Positions 44,188 to 54,331 of a DNA stretch of 64,000 bases are shown piece after piece. The stretch lies in NCBI GenBank assembly GCA_964036045.1, contig OZ038381.1, forward strand, positions 154,460,352 to 154,524,351, written 5' to 3'. Positions within the stretch are counted from its first letter, which is position 1. Each line of letters starts with the position of its first letter. The notes under the pieces are model-generated. The model worked only from the letters and a program-made list of their open reading frames with translations. It did not search any database and was not told the DNA's origin. The position numbers were made by a program, and so were the translations under genes. This stretch comes from Eutreptiella sp. 'Long Island Sound 2002'. Lineage: Eukaryota > Euglenozoa > Euglenophyceae > Eutreptiales > Eutreptiaceae.

Positions 44188-44872
44188 ACCCCAGGCTGCC
44201 CCCGACCCCCCGCGCGGCTCCCCAACCCCATGCGCGCCCCCCTCCCTTTCTGCCACATGTTGCATCCCACTTCGCTGCCTTGCCCTCTCGCGCGTAGATC
44301 GCCAGGACCCCAGAAGCGTACTTCGTCCACCGCGTCTCACACCGGAAAGGGACAGCGGACCGACTTCCACTCCACCGCCCTATCAGTTTCTTCCGATAAT
44401 CTAAAGCAGACAAGGCTTCCCTTCGCCCTCTCTTCCCGCCGCCCCCCCCCCCCCCCGACTCTTCCGCCCCAGCTCCCCCCCGCTCCGTCCTCCCCGACAT
44501 CCGACAGTTTTTCCGGCCCGCCACCCCCACACACCAGCCCCCCCCCCCCCGGATTAGCCAAGGGTCCTCTCAGCAACCCACAGTGCCACTCTTCCCCCCT
44601 CTTCTTCGACTGATCCCCTCCGAGGGGTCGTCCGCCCCTCCTCCATCGTCAACTTACCGCGAGAGCAACCCAGGTTCCTCCAGCCTCTATAACCTCTAAC
44701 CTTGAATGTCCTACCTCTCTCTTCTCCAGGGCAACAATTCCTAGCCCGACAGCTAGGCATGCCCACACGGGCTGTACAATATCCTCTATTTGTACATACT
44801 TTCCGTGCACGGGGTCTCTCCTTGGGGGACGCCAGCCCCTGAACAAGTTGGTGCGTTAAGAAGATTTCAAAA
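44188..44872 (+). promoter_or_regulatory. LINE B 3' UTR and conserved tail
   Basis: Non-coding, C-rich, with several C-runs. The last 60 bases (TCTCCTTGGGGGACGCCAGC, CCCTGAACAAGTTGGTGC, GTTAAGAAGATTTCAAA) include a GGGG/CCCC hairpin. They are shared with LINE A and with the insertion at 54,332-56,744. Probably the RT recognition site for target-primed reverse transcription. Confidence 0.7.
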
Positions 44873-44928
44873 AGGAAGATTGTAACAGCCGCTGTGTGTC
44901 CTACGTTTCCCGACCAGCCGTCAGAATA
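44873..44928 (-). mobile_element. LINE C, 5' remainder beyond LINE B
   Basis: It contains the right copy of the duplication (44,873-44,888) and the first RNase H codons of LINE C on the minus strand (YSDGWSGNVGHTAA). LINE C ends here; plus-strand LINE D sequence begins within about 10 bases. Confidence 0.85.
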
Positions 44929-44935
44929 CATTCAC

Positions 44936-46709
44936 ACTGTATCTGCATCGGAAACGTGTGTCAGAGCCGCGGCGGCAGTGCAGTTCCAGTTAGTGAGGGC
45001 AACCTCGCTAAGTGAGTGAGCTATGGGGAGCGGGAAAAGGGGACCATGGACTCTTTCAACTGCCCCATCTTTTAGCCAAAAGCAACTTTGTGATACACCC
45101 ATCCAACGAGGACTACCGGCCCACCAAACAAATCGAATTCGGACACACCAAGAGAGAATGGGCCTCATCCATAGCGGAATGCTGCACCGACTGCGCCAAC
45201 CAAGGTCGGGTAGTCGAAGGTGGGTTCATCATTCGCGCTCCCCATGAACACATTCGGGCTAAAACCTTTTTCCTCCAATACCTTCCTCCGACCGTGCTCT
45301 TGCTCATCCCATGGATGAAAGGTGTTTACGTCATACACGGCTCCGACGTGTCCATTGCAACCCTCAATAGTGGCTCGGTGCATCTTCAATCCCAAGCAAA
45401 GATTTTAGAGCCCCACGTTTTTCTCCTCAGAACATCCCATGGCTCACACCACCACAAGGAGTGGGAATACCACAACATCTATGAGCCGTTGGATCAAATC
45501 CAATGGGCACTTAAAAAAATTAAATCCGACATTCCCTATGCACAAGCTACGCGCGTCACGCGAATTGAAGTTCACTGTAGCCTCTTACACCCTTCTTGGA
45601 CACGCACCGCGCTGACACGCCCTCAGAAAGCTAACCATCGTAAAACCGAGGGTAACCTTACGCAATTTTGGGAGTTGGTAAACCAGGTCTTGTGCAAGGT
45701 CCCCTAAGATGTAAGCTTGAGTTCACGGACCGCTGCCATTCCCATGGGCAAACTCACCCCACTTGAAGCATCTTCCGAAGAGTACTACCGGTTTGATTGG
45801 CTGCTCCCGACCCCATTTGCCCATAAACTACGCGAGCACGTCATCCACAGCGATTTCTGGAAACAAGGGAAGCTCTTTGGAATTGACTTGTCCCTATTGG
45901 AATCAGTGGTCCTGTACAAAGTGCAGCCATCCAGGGCGTACCTCAATCGGCACCCCAACACTCTCCTCCACGACCTCATGCAAAATGTCCTGTCCATGCC
46001 AAATATGGGAACCGCTATCACGCTTTTGGGTGCATGTCCCAGGAGCGAAGTGTCTATTTTTTTGGCCCTGGACATGTCCCGGATGCCCCGCCAAGGGGCT
46101 AGATCCCATGAAGGCACGCTCGCATGGAACTTTCACTCCGAAGCATACATGGTTGTCTTCAAACCATTGAAGGATGCCATGATCTTTTGGAATGGCCAAG
46201 CGTCCACCTTTGCACAGCACACACCTACCTCCCCTGCCACACCGCCACCTCCGCCCTTTGTCCCTACAGATGCTCCAAAACCCACTCGCCCACCCGAACC
46301 AGCCGACCCTCACACAGTAGATATAGTGAAAGGTGAAAGGTACACCCATGTATGACATCCAGATAGTCGCAGCACTATTGGGTGTTTTCACCAAGTTTTT
46401 CGTCGCCCAGGCATGGGCAGTCCGCAAAACGCGGTATTCGGTCCGGTATAAGCACGTCAAGGCGGCCGTTGCCGGGCATGGAGGCATGACCGTCACAGCA
46501 CAAGTTCCAGCTCTGGACCTCCAGAAAGAACTACTTCAATCGATATCCATCGACCCGCGTCAAACGGACGCTGAAAACGGTCGGGCTCAGGTCATTCAAT
46601 ACTGCACTGAACATGACTCCCGGGAAGCCATTCACCGCATACACCAACAATATGAGGCGCGCGCGAAAGAGCTGAACACCACGGAAAAAATGTCTTTGCT
46701 CGACCCGCC
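44936..46709 (+). pseudogene. LINE D ORF1, middle region
   Basis: It aligns with residues ~340-900 of LINE B ORF1: IEFGHTKREWASSIAECC with FGHTWSKWAKK, EEYYRFDWLLPTPFAHKLRE with the FRFHYTIPSPLAKELL block, and ALLGVFTKFFVAQAW with MGLLGKIKHITLY. Defects are a frameshift near 45,010, an in-frame TAA at 45,705 and another frameshift near 46,340. The frame at 45,012 opens with GTG and is not a true start. It is interrupted at 46,709 by the TIR transposon and continues at 52,968. Confidence 0.82.
46704..46709. repeat. Target-site duplication of the 6.25-kb TIR transposon, left copy
   Basis: CCCGCC is repeated at 52,962-52,967. Joining the flanks gives a continuous LINE D frame (DPP, then PPGAHYVEDA, matching LPGAFLAPDF in copy B). 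The duplication could be slightly longer or shorter than 6 bp. Confidence 0.6.
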
Positions 46710-47378
46710 ATCACCCCGCGCGCCCACTTGGTCCCTAGTTTCATCTTACCACAACTCAATATTCATCTTAAAATGTTTAAGATGAAAATCTTGAAATTAA
46801 ATCTTATTCATCATGCCTTCTTTTTTTCGGTCATATTGGTTCCAAATCTGTGGTTGGGTGCCTGCTGCAGATGCCGTGCGCGCGTGTGCGACTGTTTCTG
46901 CCTGTCGCCGCAACTTTTTGCACGGAAAGTTTTTTCACAGAAAATTCGTCGTACGAAGAATAATTTCGTCGTACGATGAAAGTTTACAATGAATTTAGCG
47001 CGCCGGAAGCGACATGCAAAAATCCGCACCAAAATCTGACACAGTAACAGTGAAAGTCGTAACAGTCGCTTCCAACACTCAATGGCAATCAAAATAGATA
47101 CGTTCAGTTGCCCTCTGCACCGTCAGGCGCTGCACCACTCGCACCTGCACCTTCTGACACCTTATCTGTTTGTTCCTCGGGCTTTTCTTGATGTGCAGCT
47201 GGTGCTGGTGGTGCAGCTGGTTCTGCAGCAGCTTCTGCCTTGCGTGCCTTGCGGGCTTCGCGCTCCTTCTGCTGCTGTTCCTTCATCTTGCGCTTCTTCA
47301 GTGCCAGCGTCATGCCTTTGCAGTAAAGCCCGGCTTCTTTGGGAGTGCGAAACGCGATGCGAGCAGCAAGGTATTGAC

Positions 47379-49085
47379 TTAGGCGGCTCAAGTTGCATGG
47401 TCAAAATCACACAAAATGCACCCAATTTGGACCATGCAAAAAAATAATTTTTCACAGGCTCTGTCTTTTGAAAACAGATTATTAGTCCAAAGAAAGTATC
47501 TTTCTTACCATTTGTGCCATTTCGTGCCTTTTTTCGGACAGCCGAAAACAAAAAAAAACTATAAAAAGAATAAAGAAATCTTATGATTTCAGTGGAAAAT
47601 GATGTGCTTTTGTTGGAAATTGGCCAAGAAATACATTTTGCGTTCCCCTTGTTTTTTGGATGAACATGGTCTGCAGAAAAAATGATTGCAACATCATTTT
47701 CTGTTCTGCATGTTCATTGCATACCTGGAAAAATGATGTATTGATCGAATTCTATGCGCGAGGCCTCGCGCTATCAAGACCAAGGATCATTAAAACAGAA
47801 GCATGGCGGATGCAATATCAATGCAAAACATATGCAACATGTGGTTCAAGGGCTGCCCCATGTGCGAGGCCTCGCGCATAACTTACTAAACCAAAAACCT
47901 CACCCGATTCATTTTCCTTTGGAAAGACGGCTTCAGGGTCGAGTGGTCTTAGTACCCACCCCACGGTTTGATTTTTGATTTGCACTGCCTGAAAAAAGAG
48001 GTATAGGTTGTGACTTTCAAGTTCTGGGACTGCATTGCAGTCCTCATTGCGCGAGGCCTCGCGGAAAAAAAAGCCCAGAAAATATATTCTTTGTACCATT
48101 GTGATGGGTTCTCATCTGATAGAGCTTGTGCAGAACCTTCACTGAGGCAACGAGTACCTAAATTGTCGTTGAGTCATTGAAATTTACCAGAAGCTTGCCC
48201 CCCCCGTAGGCGGAAAAACTCTTTTTGGGCTTGGTCAGCCCCTGCCCCTGGCAGACTGCTTCCCCCAAGGCACCTTCTTTCTCCAGCTATCGAACATCAT
48301 CTTGATAATTGGTGTCGTTTGCACTACATTGCATTTTACTCTCCAAAAAATCAGTTTTTTTGGCCAAAACAAACGCTCAAAAAACTGCCATGCATGGCAA
48401 ATTCATATTTTCTTTGCACATTTTACTTTGATCAATAGTCAACAACGGAAGGATCAATTTTTTTTTAGCGAAAGCTACAAGGGGGGTCCCTATCCATCTC
48501 AGCGGCATCTGTTGAGTGGACATGCTTCATGTGTTACCAGTGATACTCTTTTTTTTGCTTGACACTCCCCATAAGTTGTGGCAGGTGTGCATCATGAGCA
48601 ATGCTGAAGGATGCACCCTGTGCAACACCTCCAACGTATTTGCTCCTTTTGTTAGGAATGCAACAACATTTGAAATGATTTCTTGAGTCATCAATTAGAT
48701 TTGCAAGGGTTGTTTAGAGCACTGAATGTCCGCCCGCGTAAACATATTGTACAATGTGATCAAGTCAAGGGTGCCTGTAATGTCACTCCAGTGTAGGCGC
48801 CTGCTTGATTCCTCAATTGTACCATCATTACCTGACTTTGGAGGGGCAATGGACTGCTCCTTGCGCGAGGCCTCGCGCAAGGAACAGTCCATTGCCCCAA
48901 AAAGGGCATTTTTTGGACCCATCAGGACCAAGAAAAGGCCAAAATTCCTTACATAAGAGTCCTTTTGGTGTTCCAAAAACGGCTTGATTTTTTGCAAGCC
49001 AAAGAATGGTTCTTTTGATGTTTTTTGAGGCCGTGTATTTTGAGCACTTTCTGTCGTTTTATACCATGCAACTTGAGCCACCTAA
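47379..49085. mobile_element. TTAGGCGGC-type TIR element, copy 2 (1.7 kb)
   Basis: The ends TTAGGCGGCTCAAGTTGCAT (47,379) and its inverse with one mismatch (ending 49,085) are flanked by TATTGAC and GATTGAC (7 bp, one mismatch). Excision in silico restores the transposase frame of the host transposon. The element carries four GCGAGGCCTCGC palindromes (47,758, 47,864, 48,051, 48,865) and no transposase. Only about the first 9 bp of the TIR are shared with copy 1, so the family is defined by short ends, 7-bp duplications and the palindromes. Confidence 0.85.
48843..48898. repeat. 56-bp near-perfect palindrome around GCGAGGCCTCGC
   Basis: 28-base arms (GGGGCAATGGACTGCTCCTT, then GCGCGAGG, and the inverse) differ at one position. 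It could extrude a long hairpin. It is the largest of the palindromes in the TTAGGCGGC elements. Confidence 0.9.
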
Positions 49086-50577
49086 GATTGACCTTCCACG
49101 TTCCAGCTCTTGTCGGTCGCATTGTCAGGAAGCCAATAGATAGTGCTCTTAGTCCGCTCCGCTTCAGCCACTAGTTCGTCAGATACTTTCGTTCCTCTAG
49201 GCTCATAAAATCGACGAGCGATCCCTGGTGCCACCTTCCATTCGTCAGTGGCCTCGGCCTGGTATGGGACATACGAACACTTCATTCCTTTGGCAAAAGT
49301 TGTTTGGGTAACGCCTTCATCGCTGGCATTAGTGTCATCTTCCTCTTCCTTGTCTTCACCTTCATCCTCCTCTGCCAGGGCTCCTAGTGAACAGCCTTTT
49401 TCTGCTCATGCTGCATTGCTCTTGCTGCGTTCTCATCGGTCTCCAATGCTTGTAGCATCCCCAATGTTCGAGCTGGTGCACGTCTCAGTGAATTTAGGAT
49501 GCCTCCTGCAGTGAGAACATGCTGAACCCCAAGGTCAGTACCAATATTGCCCACAACAAATCGAACTCCTACAACTGAGCGCTCAACAGCTTCAACATGA
49601 GGAAAGAGCAATGAACGAACGACATTTTTCGTACCGTTTCATCGTACGACGAATTGTTTTCTTCGTACGATGAATTATTCGTCTTACGATGAATTTTTAA
49701 GATGAATCGTCGTACGTTACGCGCGCACCTCTTCACAGGTTGCCTACCTCATATTGGCGCTGCTTTGTCACATTCTCCTGGAGTGCAGCAGTCACGGCTG
49801 CCATCAACGTCGCGCTCCAATTTGGTGCTACTGCTACTGGTGATGGAGGCTCACTTGGTTCTTGTAATGGTGCAGATGTCGATCTCATAGCAGGTGGTGG
49901 CGCAGATGTTACTGGAGGTCTCCCTTTCTGCTTGCCCTCAGGGATAGGAATATTCCAAATGTCAGGTGCGGGGGTGCTGGAAAACCATAGCATCAATTCC
50001 CCCGCTTCAGCATGAAGCTCAACAACTCCATGTAATTTCCAGATGACTCGGGATAATTTTAGCAGGGCGGTTGGAGGCACCGGAGGCTGACGGGGTGGAT
50101 TATTTCTCTGCTTTTCAGTCAATGGGACACCAAAAGGTCGCTAGCCAGCCTGCTGATTTGCTGTAACCCAGGCATCCAGGCTCATGCTCTGGTGCTGCTT
50201 CGTAAGCTTGTTCCGACAACGACCAAAAGCATGATTGAGTGTCACGTGCACCATGGTAGGGTCCGTGTAAATGGGTGTCGACGGCCCAAGAATATCAACA
50301 TCATCCTCCAGGCACTTCAATAACATTGAGTTCACGTGGCGTTCCTCCACGACGACCTTCTCATGGCTAGACAGCTTGTGGCCAGACATTTCAGAAGGGG
50401 GCTGCCAAGTGCACTGCGTGGGCTATCCGTGGCACTGAGGTCAAGTTGTCGCACAAGGTCTTGAGCCAATTGTGTTGGTGTGTGAACCAATTGATCTGCA
50501 GCTGGCAGCTCCTTGCTTGGAGTCACCGTGGCTGCCGGAGCTTGTTTCAGGGCCTGAGGTGGCAGGAATGGCGTTGT

Positions 50578-50793
50578 CTGCAAAAAATACATTTTTTTCC
50601 GGTTTTGCAATTTTTTCTGTTTTTTCCGAATTTTTTCTTCGTACAACGAATTTTTTTTCTTACGATGAATATTTTCGTCTTAAGAAGAAATTTTAAGATG
50701 AATTTTCCCGACGAAAAAAATTTCAAAATTTTTTTTGAAAAAATTATTGTTATTATTATTATTGTTAATATCATCATTATTTTCACAGCATAC
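50578..50793 (-). other. Intron 2 with palindromic filling
   Basis: Donor GAG|GTATGC and acceptor TTTTTTGCAG. The 216 bp are almost pure A/T apart from palindrome-forming TTCGTACAACGAA, TTCTTACGATGAA and TTCGTCTTAAGAAGAA, plus an ATT microsatellite. The same motif class fills the other introns. Confidence 0.75.
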
Positions 50794-51827
50794 CTCTTTT
50801 CACTTCTTGAACTCCAGAAATTCTTTGAAATCTTGGTCCATTTTGGCTTCGGTATTGAGCGATCCAGTGATGCCAGACGTGATGTGCAGGGTCGTGGCAC
50901 GCCATGGGCTTCCAGATGTGCATGATTCAATAGAAAAACATGCAGAATGGTGTATCTTAGTGCAAAGGCTTCGCCCAATCCATATTCTGTTGCAGAACCA
51001 CCCCCTCTGCTGCTGTGCTGGAGGTATATTCCCTTCATAATTGCATTCATGGTTTCTGTCAGGTCGTTTGAAAACATCGCCAGACCGACTCCCAAGTTGC
51101 GACATTCGCTGATGATGGTTTTCATGTCATGGATGAGGATGTACAGATACGACGATTTGGAATGGGGAACACAATGCAACTGGAAGTTGCGTGCCGCTAG
51201 CTCCACCCGATCTTCCAAGCCGTCAACGGGGGGCCCAGAGTGATACAGTTGGCGCAGTACTTCACCCAGCTCCCGCACAGCCTCATCTGCTGCAGATCTG
51301 TGAATGCTCAACACATGTGCCACTGTATCCCAAGCGCAAAGCAGACGCTGGACTTCCTGGCCATCTGGTGCAGACTCCTTGTGCAACCCTCTCCATCGGA
51401 TGTTGGCAGCCTTGAACGTCGCTTTCAGCAGCCGCACCCTGTTGTTTGGCAAGTCCAGTGCAACCTTGCGTGTAAAGGATAAGATCGGCTTACCACAGAT
51501 CATCATGATGTGTAGAATACAAGGGAAAAATGATGATCTATCAGTGTCAAACATGGGTTCATATTTGACTCCCTTTCCAGCCTGTACAACAGGCAGTTTG
51601 CCTCTGCATTGTGCGTCCTCCTCAGGTGTTCTCTGCCTTTCCCACCCAATGAATTCTTGGTGCACATCAGACCAAATACCATAGGAGAATGGGGAAGGAA
51701 CCATCCAAGTTGTACTGAGTCCGAGGATACCACAGAGAAACAGCAGGTCGCCACCAAACTTGCAGGTACCCGGCACCATGCCACACCGCACAGAAATGCA
51801 ACCAGTCGTCAAGATTTGCTGAATGGC

Positions 51828-51924
51828 CTGCAGGGAAGAGAGAATTTTTTCTTCTTAAATTTTCTTCTTACAATGAAAAATTCATCTTACGATGAAACAT
51901 CACGAAGAATGCATCGCAGCACAC
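51828..51924 (-). other. Intron 1 with palindromic filling
   Basis: 97 bp, donor GAG|GTGTGC and acceptor CCCTGCAG. It contains TTCATCTTACGATGAA and CTTCTTAAATTTTCTTCTTA. It interrupts the coding sequence at the same residue as the intron of the relative at 3262-3380. Confidence 0.8.
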
Positions 51925-52961
51925 CTCCACATTGGTTTTCCAAAGAATCTTCAGGTCCTCCATGTCCTTGTCGCTTGCAAAGACCAGTGAAATCACCCAC
52001 ATGTGGCTGGTTGTCCTTGCATGGCGACCATGGTCCATGATGGACACATTTAACTGCGTCCAACTACGTCCCGCAACCGGATAACCATCGCCTCGGATAA
52101 TCAATGTGATACCATCCTGCGGGTCTGCAACAGTGTCCCAGATAGCATCCTGGGACTGCACATATTCCAACCATTCTTCGAGTGGCCAGGAAATTGAGAC
52201 GGTGTTGTTGTACCATGTAGGTGACTCCAATGTACAAAGGCTTGTGAGACTTTTCCATGTGTCCTCCACAGTCCGTCGACCCGGGAACAAATGGGGAACA
52301 CGAACCCCGGTGGCATTGAAGTAGGCCTGCTGCTTGGCACTTGCAAAAGACAGGAGGTGCCTGTATTTTGCCCGGGAGAGGCCAAGTGCCACAATCTAGC
52401 ACACAGCTTGTATAGGACTACACCAGTTTTTTGTGAAATCGTGCAGCTCAACATTTTTTGCAGTCATTTGCATCTTCTTGTTGATTTGGTGGAATAGGGA
52501 GCGACCAAGAGTAGAACAATCAAAGAAAGCCGCTAGTAACGTGTCAGCATCGTCACCATAAGCTGAGTATTGATGTGTTATCTTCTTGATTGCTGTTTGT
52601 AGTTGTTGAATTGCGGTTTCCATCGCTCTGAAAAAAACGGGCAAACAAAAGGCGGATGTGCACAACAATAGGGGGTGGATTTTTGATTTGGGCAAATCCT
52701 AATGATTAATCAAGCAATCCATCAACTTCATAGCTGCAATGATAAATGTAAATGTTTACAACTGCAAAGGTGCAAAGAGTCCCCAGAACTGTAAAACTAC
52801 AAAAAAGTGTAGGCAAAAAGGTGGAACCCAAAAAAAAAAATTCAGCAGATTATTCTTCTTATTTTTCTTCTTACTTTTCATCTTAAGATGAATTTTTCAT
52901 CTTAAGAAGATAAATTTCTTAAGATGAAACTAGGGACCAAGTGGGCGTGCGGGGCAGTATG

Positions 52962-53574
52962 CCCGCCGGGAGCCCACTACGTCGAAGACGCCATAAGCGG
53001 ATCCGTGCTAGAATCCGTCGTGTCTGCCGTACCAAAGGAAATAATGAAACACATCGGGCCCCGCGCCACAACAGATTATGGGTTCTCCTACGACCCAAAA
53101 TCCGAGCACATCACCCCAACTACACCAATTCCTCCTGTCTCCCAAACCCTCTTTGGCGTCGCACACGCCAAAGCCTTGCAGATAGACCCTTCTCTTGCCC
53201 ACCCGAACCAGGTCTCCATCAATTTCTATCCCGTCAAACCGGAACCTTCGGAAATCGGATACCACACCGACAAAGCACGGCTGGGCTCGTGGGTAGGAAT
53301 TTTTTCCTGGGGCTCCACCTGTAATTTTGACATGCACAAGCACAAGACGCCGCTGGAGTCGCCCCTCGATTGGTCCTTTTTCCTTTGGCCCGCATCCCTG
53401 CTCTTGCTCACAGGAGAATGTCGTCACCGCTGGAGCCACGCCATAGCGGCTCGGGACCACGACTTGCATGACAGCGTCAAATACCCCCGAGACGCTAGGT
53501 GGAGCATCGTCGTACGCAGCGTGGATCCCCCCTTCTCTGAACATCCCAGTCCTTCCCCGCCGGAGCAGCCATGA
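52962..53574 (+). pseudogene. LINE D ORF1: AlkB-like dioxygenase domain, readable to its stop
   Basis: About 200 codons, equivalent to residues ~905-1117 of LINE B ORF1. It contains YHTDKARLGSWVGIF (iron ligands H and D at 53,263-53,271), LLLLTGECRHRWSHAIAARD (third ligand at 53,437) and RWSIVVRSV (R-x5-R, 53,497-53,517). The signature residues are therefore kept in a copy strongly diverged from B, which argues for long-term selection on the domain before this copy died. The ATG at 52,924 lies in the transposon end and is not native. The stop TGA (53,572-53,574) overlaps the ATG of ORF2. Confidence 0.85.
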
Positions 53575-54331
53575 AGTCCCTTTCCACCTGCATGCCTCCC
53601 TCCCTCCAATCTAGGCTAGCTAACCTTGGCGTGCACAAACACGAGATCTCCACGCTTCATCCTCCAAAGTACCTCGCCCCGACACTACCTTCCCCCCTGC
53701 CAGAGCCCGATAAACGTCGTGCTGGATCCCCTCCCCGCCCTCTGCCTTTCGAGTCCTCGCCACCAGTCTCAGTCCCTCGACCATGGGGTTCATTAGACCA
53801 GTATCTTCAGCCCACTACTCCCGCCCCCCTCTCCAAGCCCCCTGTGCGGCTCAAAGCTAGAAAGCAGTATCAGCGACTCATCATTTCTCCTGCCCCCCCA
53901 CTCACAATGGTACGGATCATATCAATCAATTTTCGTAAAAGAGAAGATTCCAAGGAAAGCATAATCTTAAAGTACCTTCAGGAGGGGTCTGACATCATTC
54001 TTTGTCAAGAATTGAACTCCCCACCCCAAGTACCAATGGCGTTCGCCTCGGGCATGGACCGCGTCCGCATTTACCACAACACCACAGGACGAGCCTGCGG
54101 CGCGGCAGTGGTGGTCGGCCCATCCCTAAGCCTCTTCTCTCAGCCATTACCCACTTTCAAAGACACCCATGGGCTGCTGGCTGCATGCACCGTCGACCCC
54201 CCGGGGCTTCCCACCCTGGCTATAGCATCCGTCTACTGCCCCCCCCACAGACCCACTGACCCTGCACTCTACCGTGACACCCTCGAAGCGCTTCTCCCCC
54301 GCCTCGCGGCAAAATACCCCCTTCACCTACT
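53571..54331 (+). pseudogene. LINE D ORF2 start and first half of endonuclease
   Basis: ATG at 53,571 overlaps the ORF1 stop as ATGA, a typical reinitiation arrangement. About 115 Pro-rich residues precede the endonuclease, which begins MVRIISINFRKREDSKES and DIILCQELNSPP. The frame is intact up to KYPLHLL at the insertion site of the passenger element and continues at 56,761 with GGDFNAVLDP. Confidence 0.85.
54316..54331. repeat. Target-site duplication of the 2.4-kb passenger, left copy
   Basis: ACCCCCTTCACCTACT recurs exactly at 56,745-56,760, and the LINE D frame is continuous across it (PLHLL, then GGDFN). Confidence 0.93.

Larger units (their letters stand above)
35151..44872 (+). mobile_element. 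LINE copy B, full-length AlkB-LINE (9.7 kb)
   Basis: Flanked by a perfect 16-bp duplication and inserted in the opposite orientation into LINE C. It has a 5' UTR of about 270 bp and an intact ORF1 (35,423-38,776) ending in an AlkB-like domain. ORF2 encodes endonuclease, RT, RNase H and a CCHC-like motif but is broken by stops. The 3' UTR has the conserved stem-loop tail and no poly-A. The perfect duplication makes it the youngest LINE copy in the window. Confidence 0.93.
47104..52623 (-). pseudogene. Putative DDE-like transposase of the 6.25-kb transposon, multi-exon
   Basis: The ATG at 52,623 starts METAIQQLQTAIKKITHQ. Exon 1 (to 51,925) has an in-frame TAG near 52,395, then LIIRGDGYPVAGRSWTQLNV and LKILWKTNVE at the splice site. 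Intron 1 is 51,924-51,828 (GAG|GTGTGC ... CCCTGCAG). Exon 2 holds FPCILHIMMICGKPIL and LAMFSNDLTETMNAIMKG. Intron 2 is 50,793-50,578 and intron 3 about 49,747-49,600. The Gly-Asp-Gly and Asn-Asp-x-x-Glu blocks may contribute catalytic acids, as inferred from the relative at 2305-4118. Later exons are Pro-rich, then acidic (49,384-49,286). The final exon was split by the TTAGGCGGC element between NVEG and the LAARIAFRTPKEAG segment, and ends in a Lys/Glu/Ala coiled coil at 47,104. Confidence 0.65.
46710..52961 (-). mobile_element. 6.25-kb TIR DNA transposon with intron-bearing transposase
   Basis: Near-perfect 35-bp inverted repeats (46,714-46,748 and 52,920-52,954, one mismatch) contain CGCCCACTTGGTCCCTAGTT and TTCATCTTA. 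A few unmatched bases lie outside them, bounded by CCCGCC duplications. The subterminal regions are dense in TTCATCTTAAGATGAA-like palindromes. The element encodes one spliced gene on the minus strand and is itself interrupted by a TTAGGCGGC element (47,379-49,085). Superfamily not determined. Confidence 0.85.
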
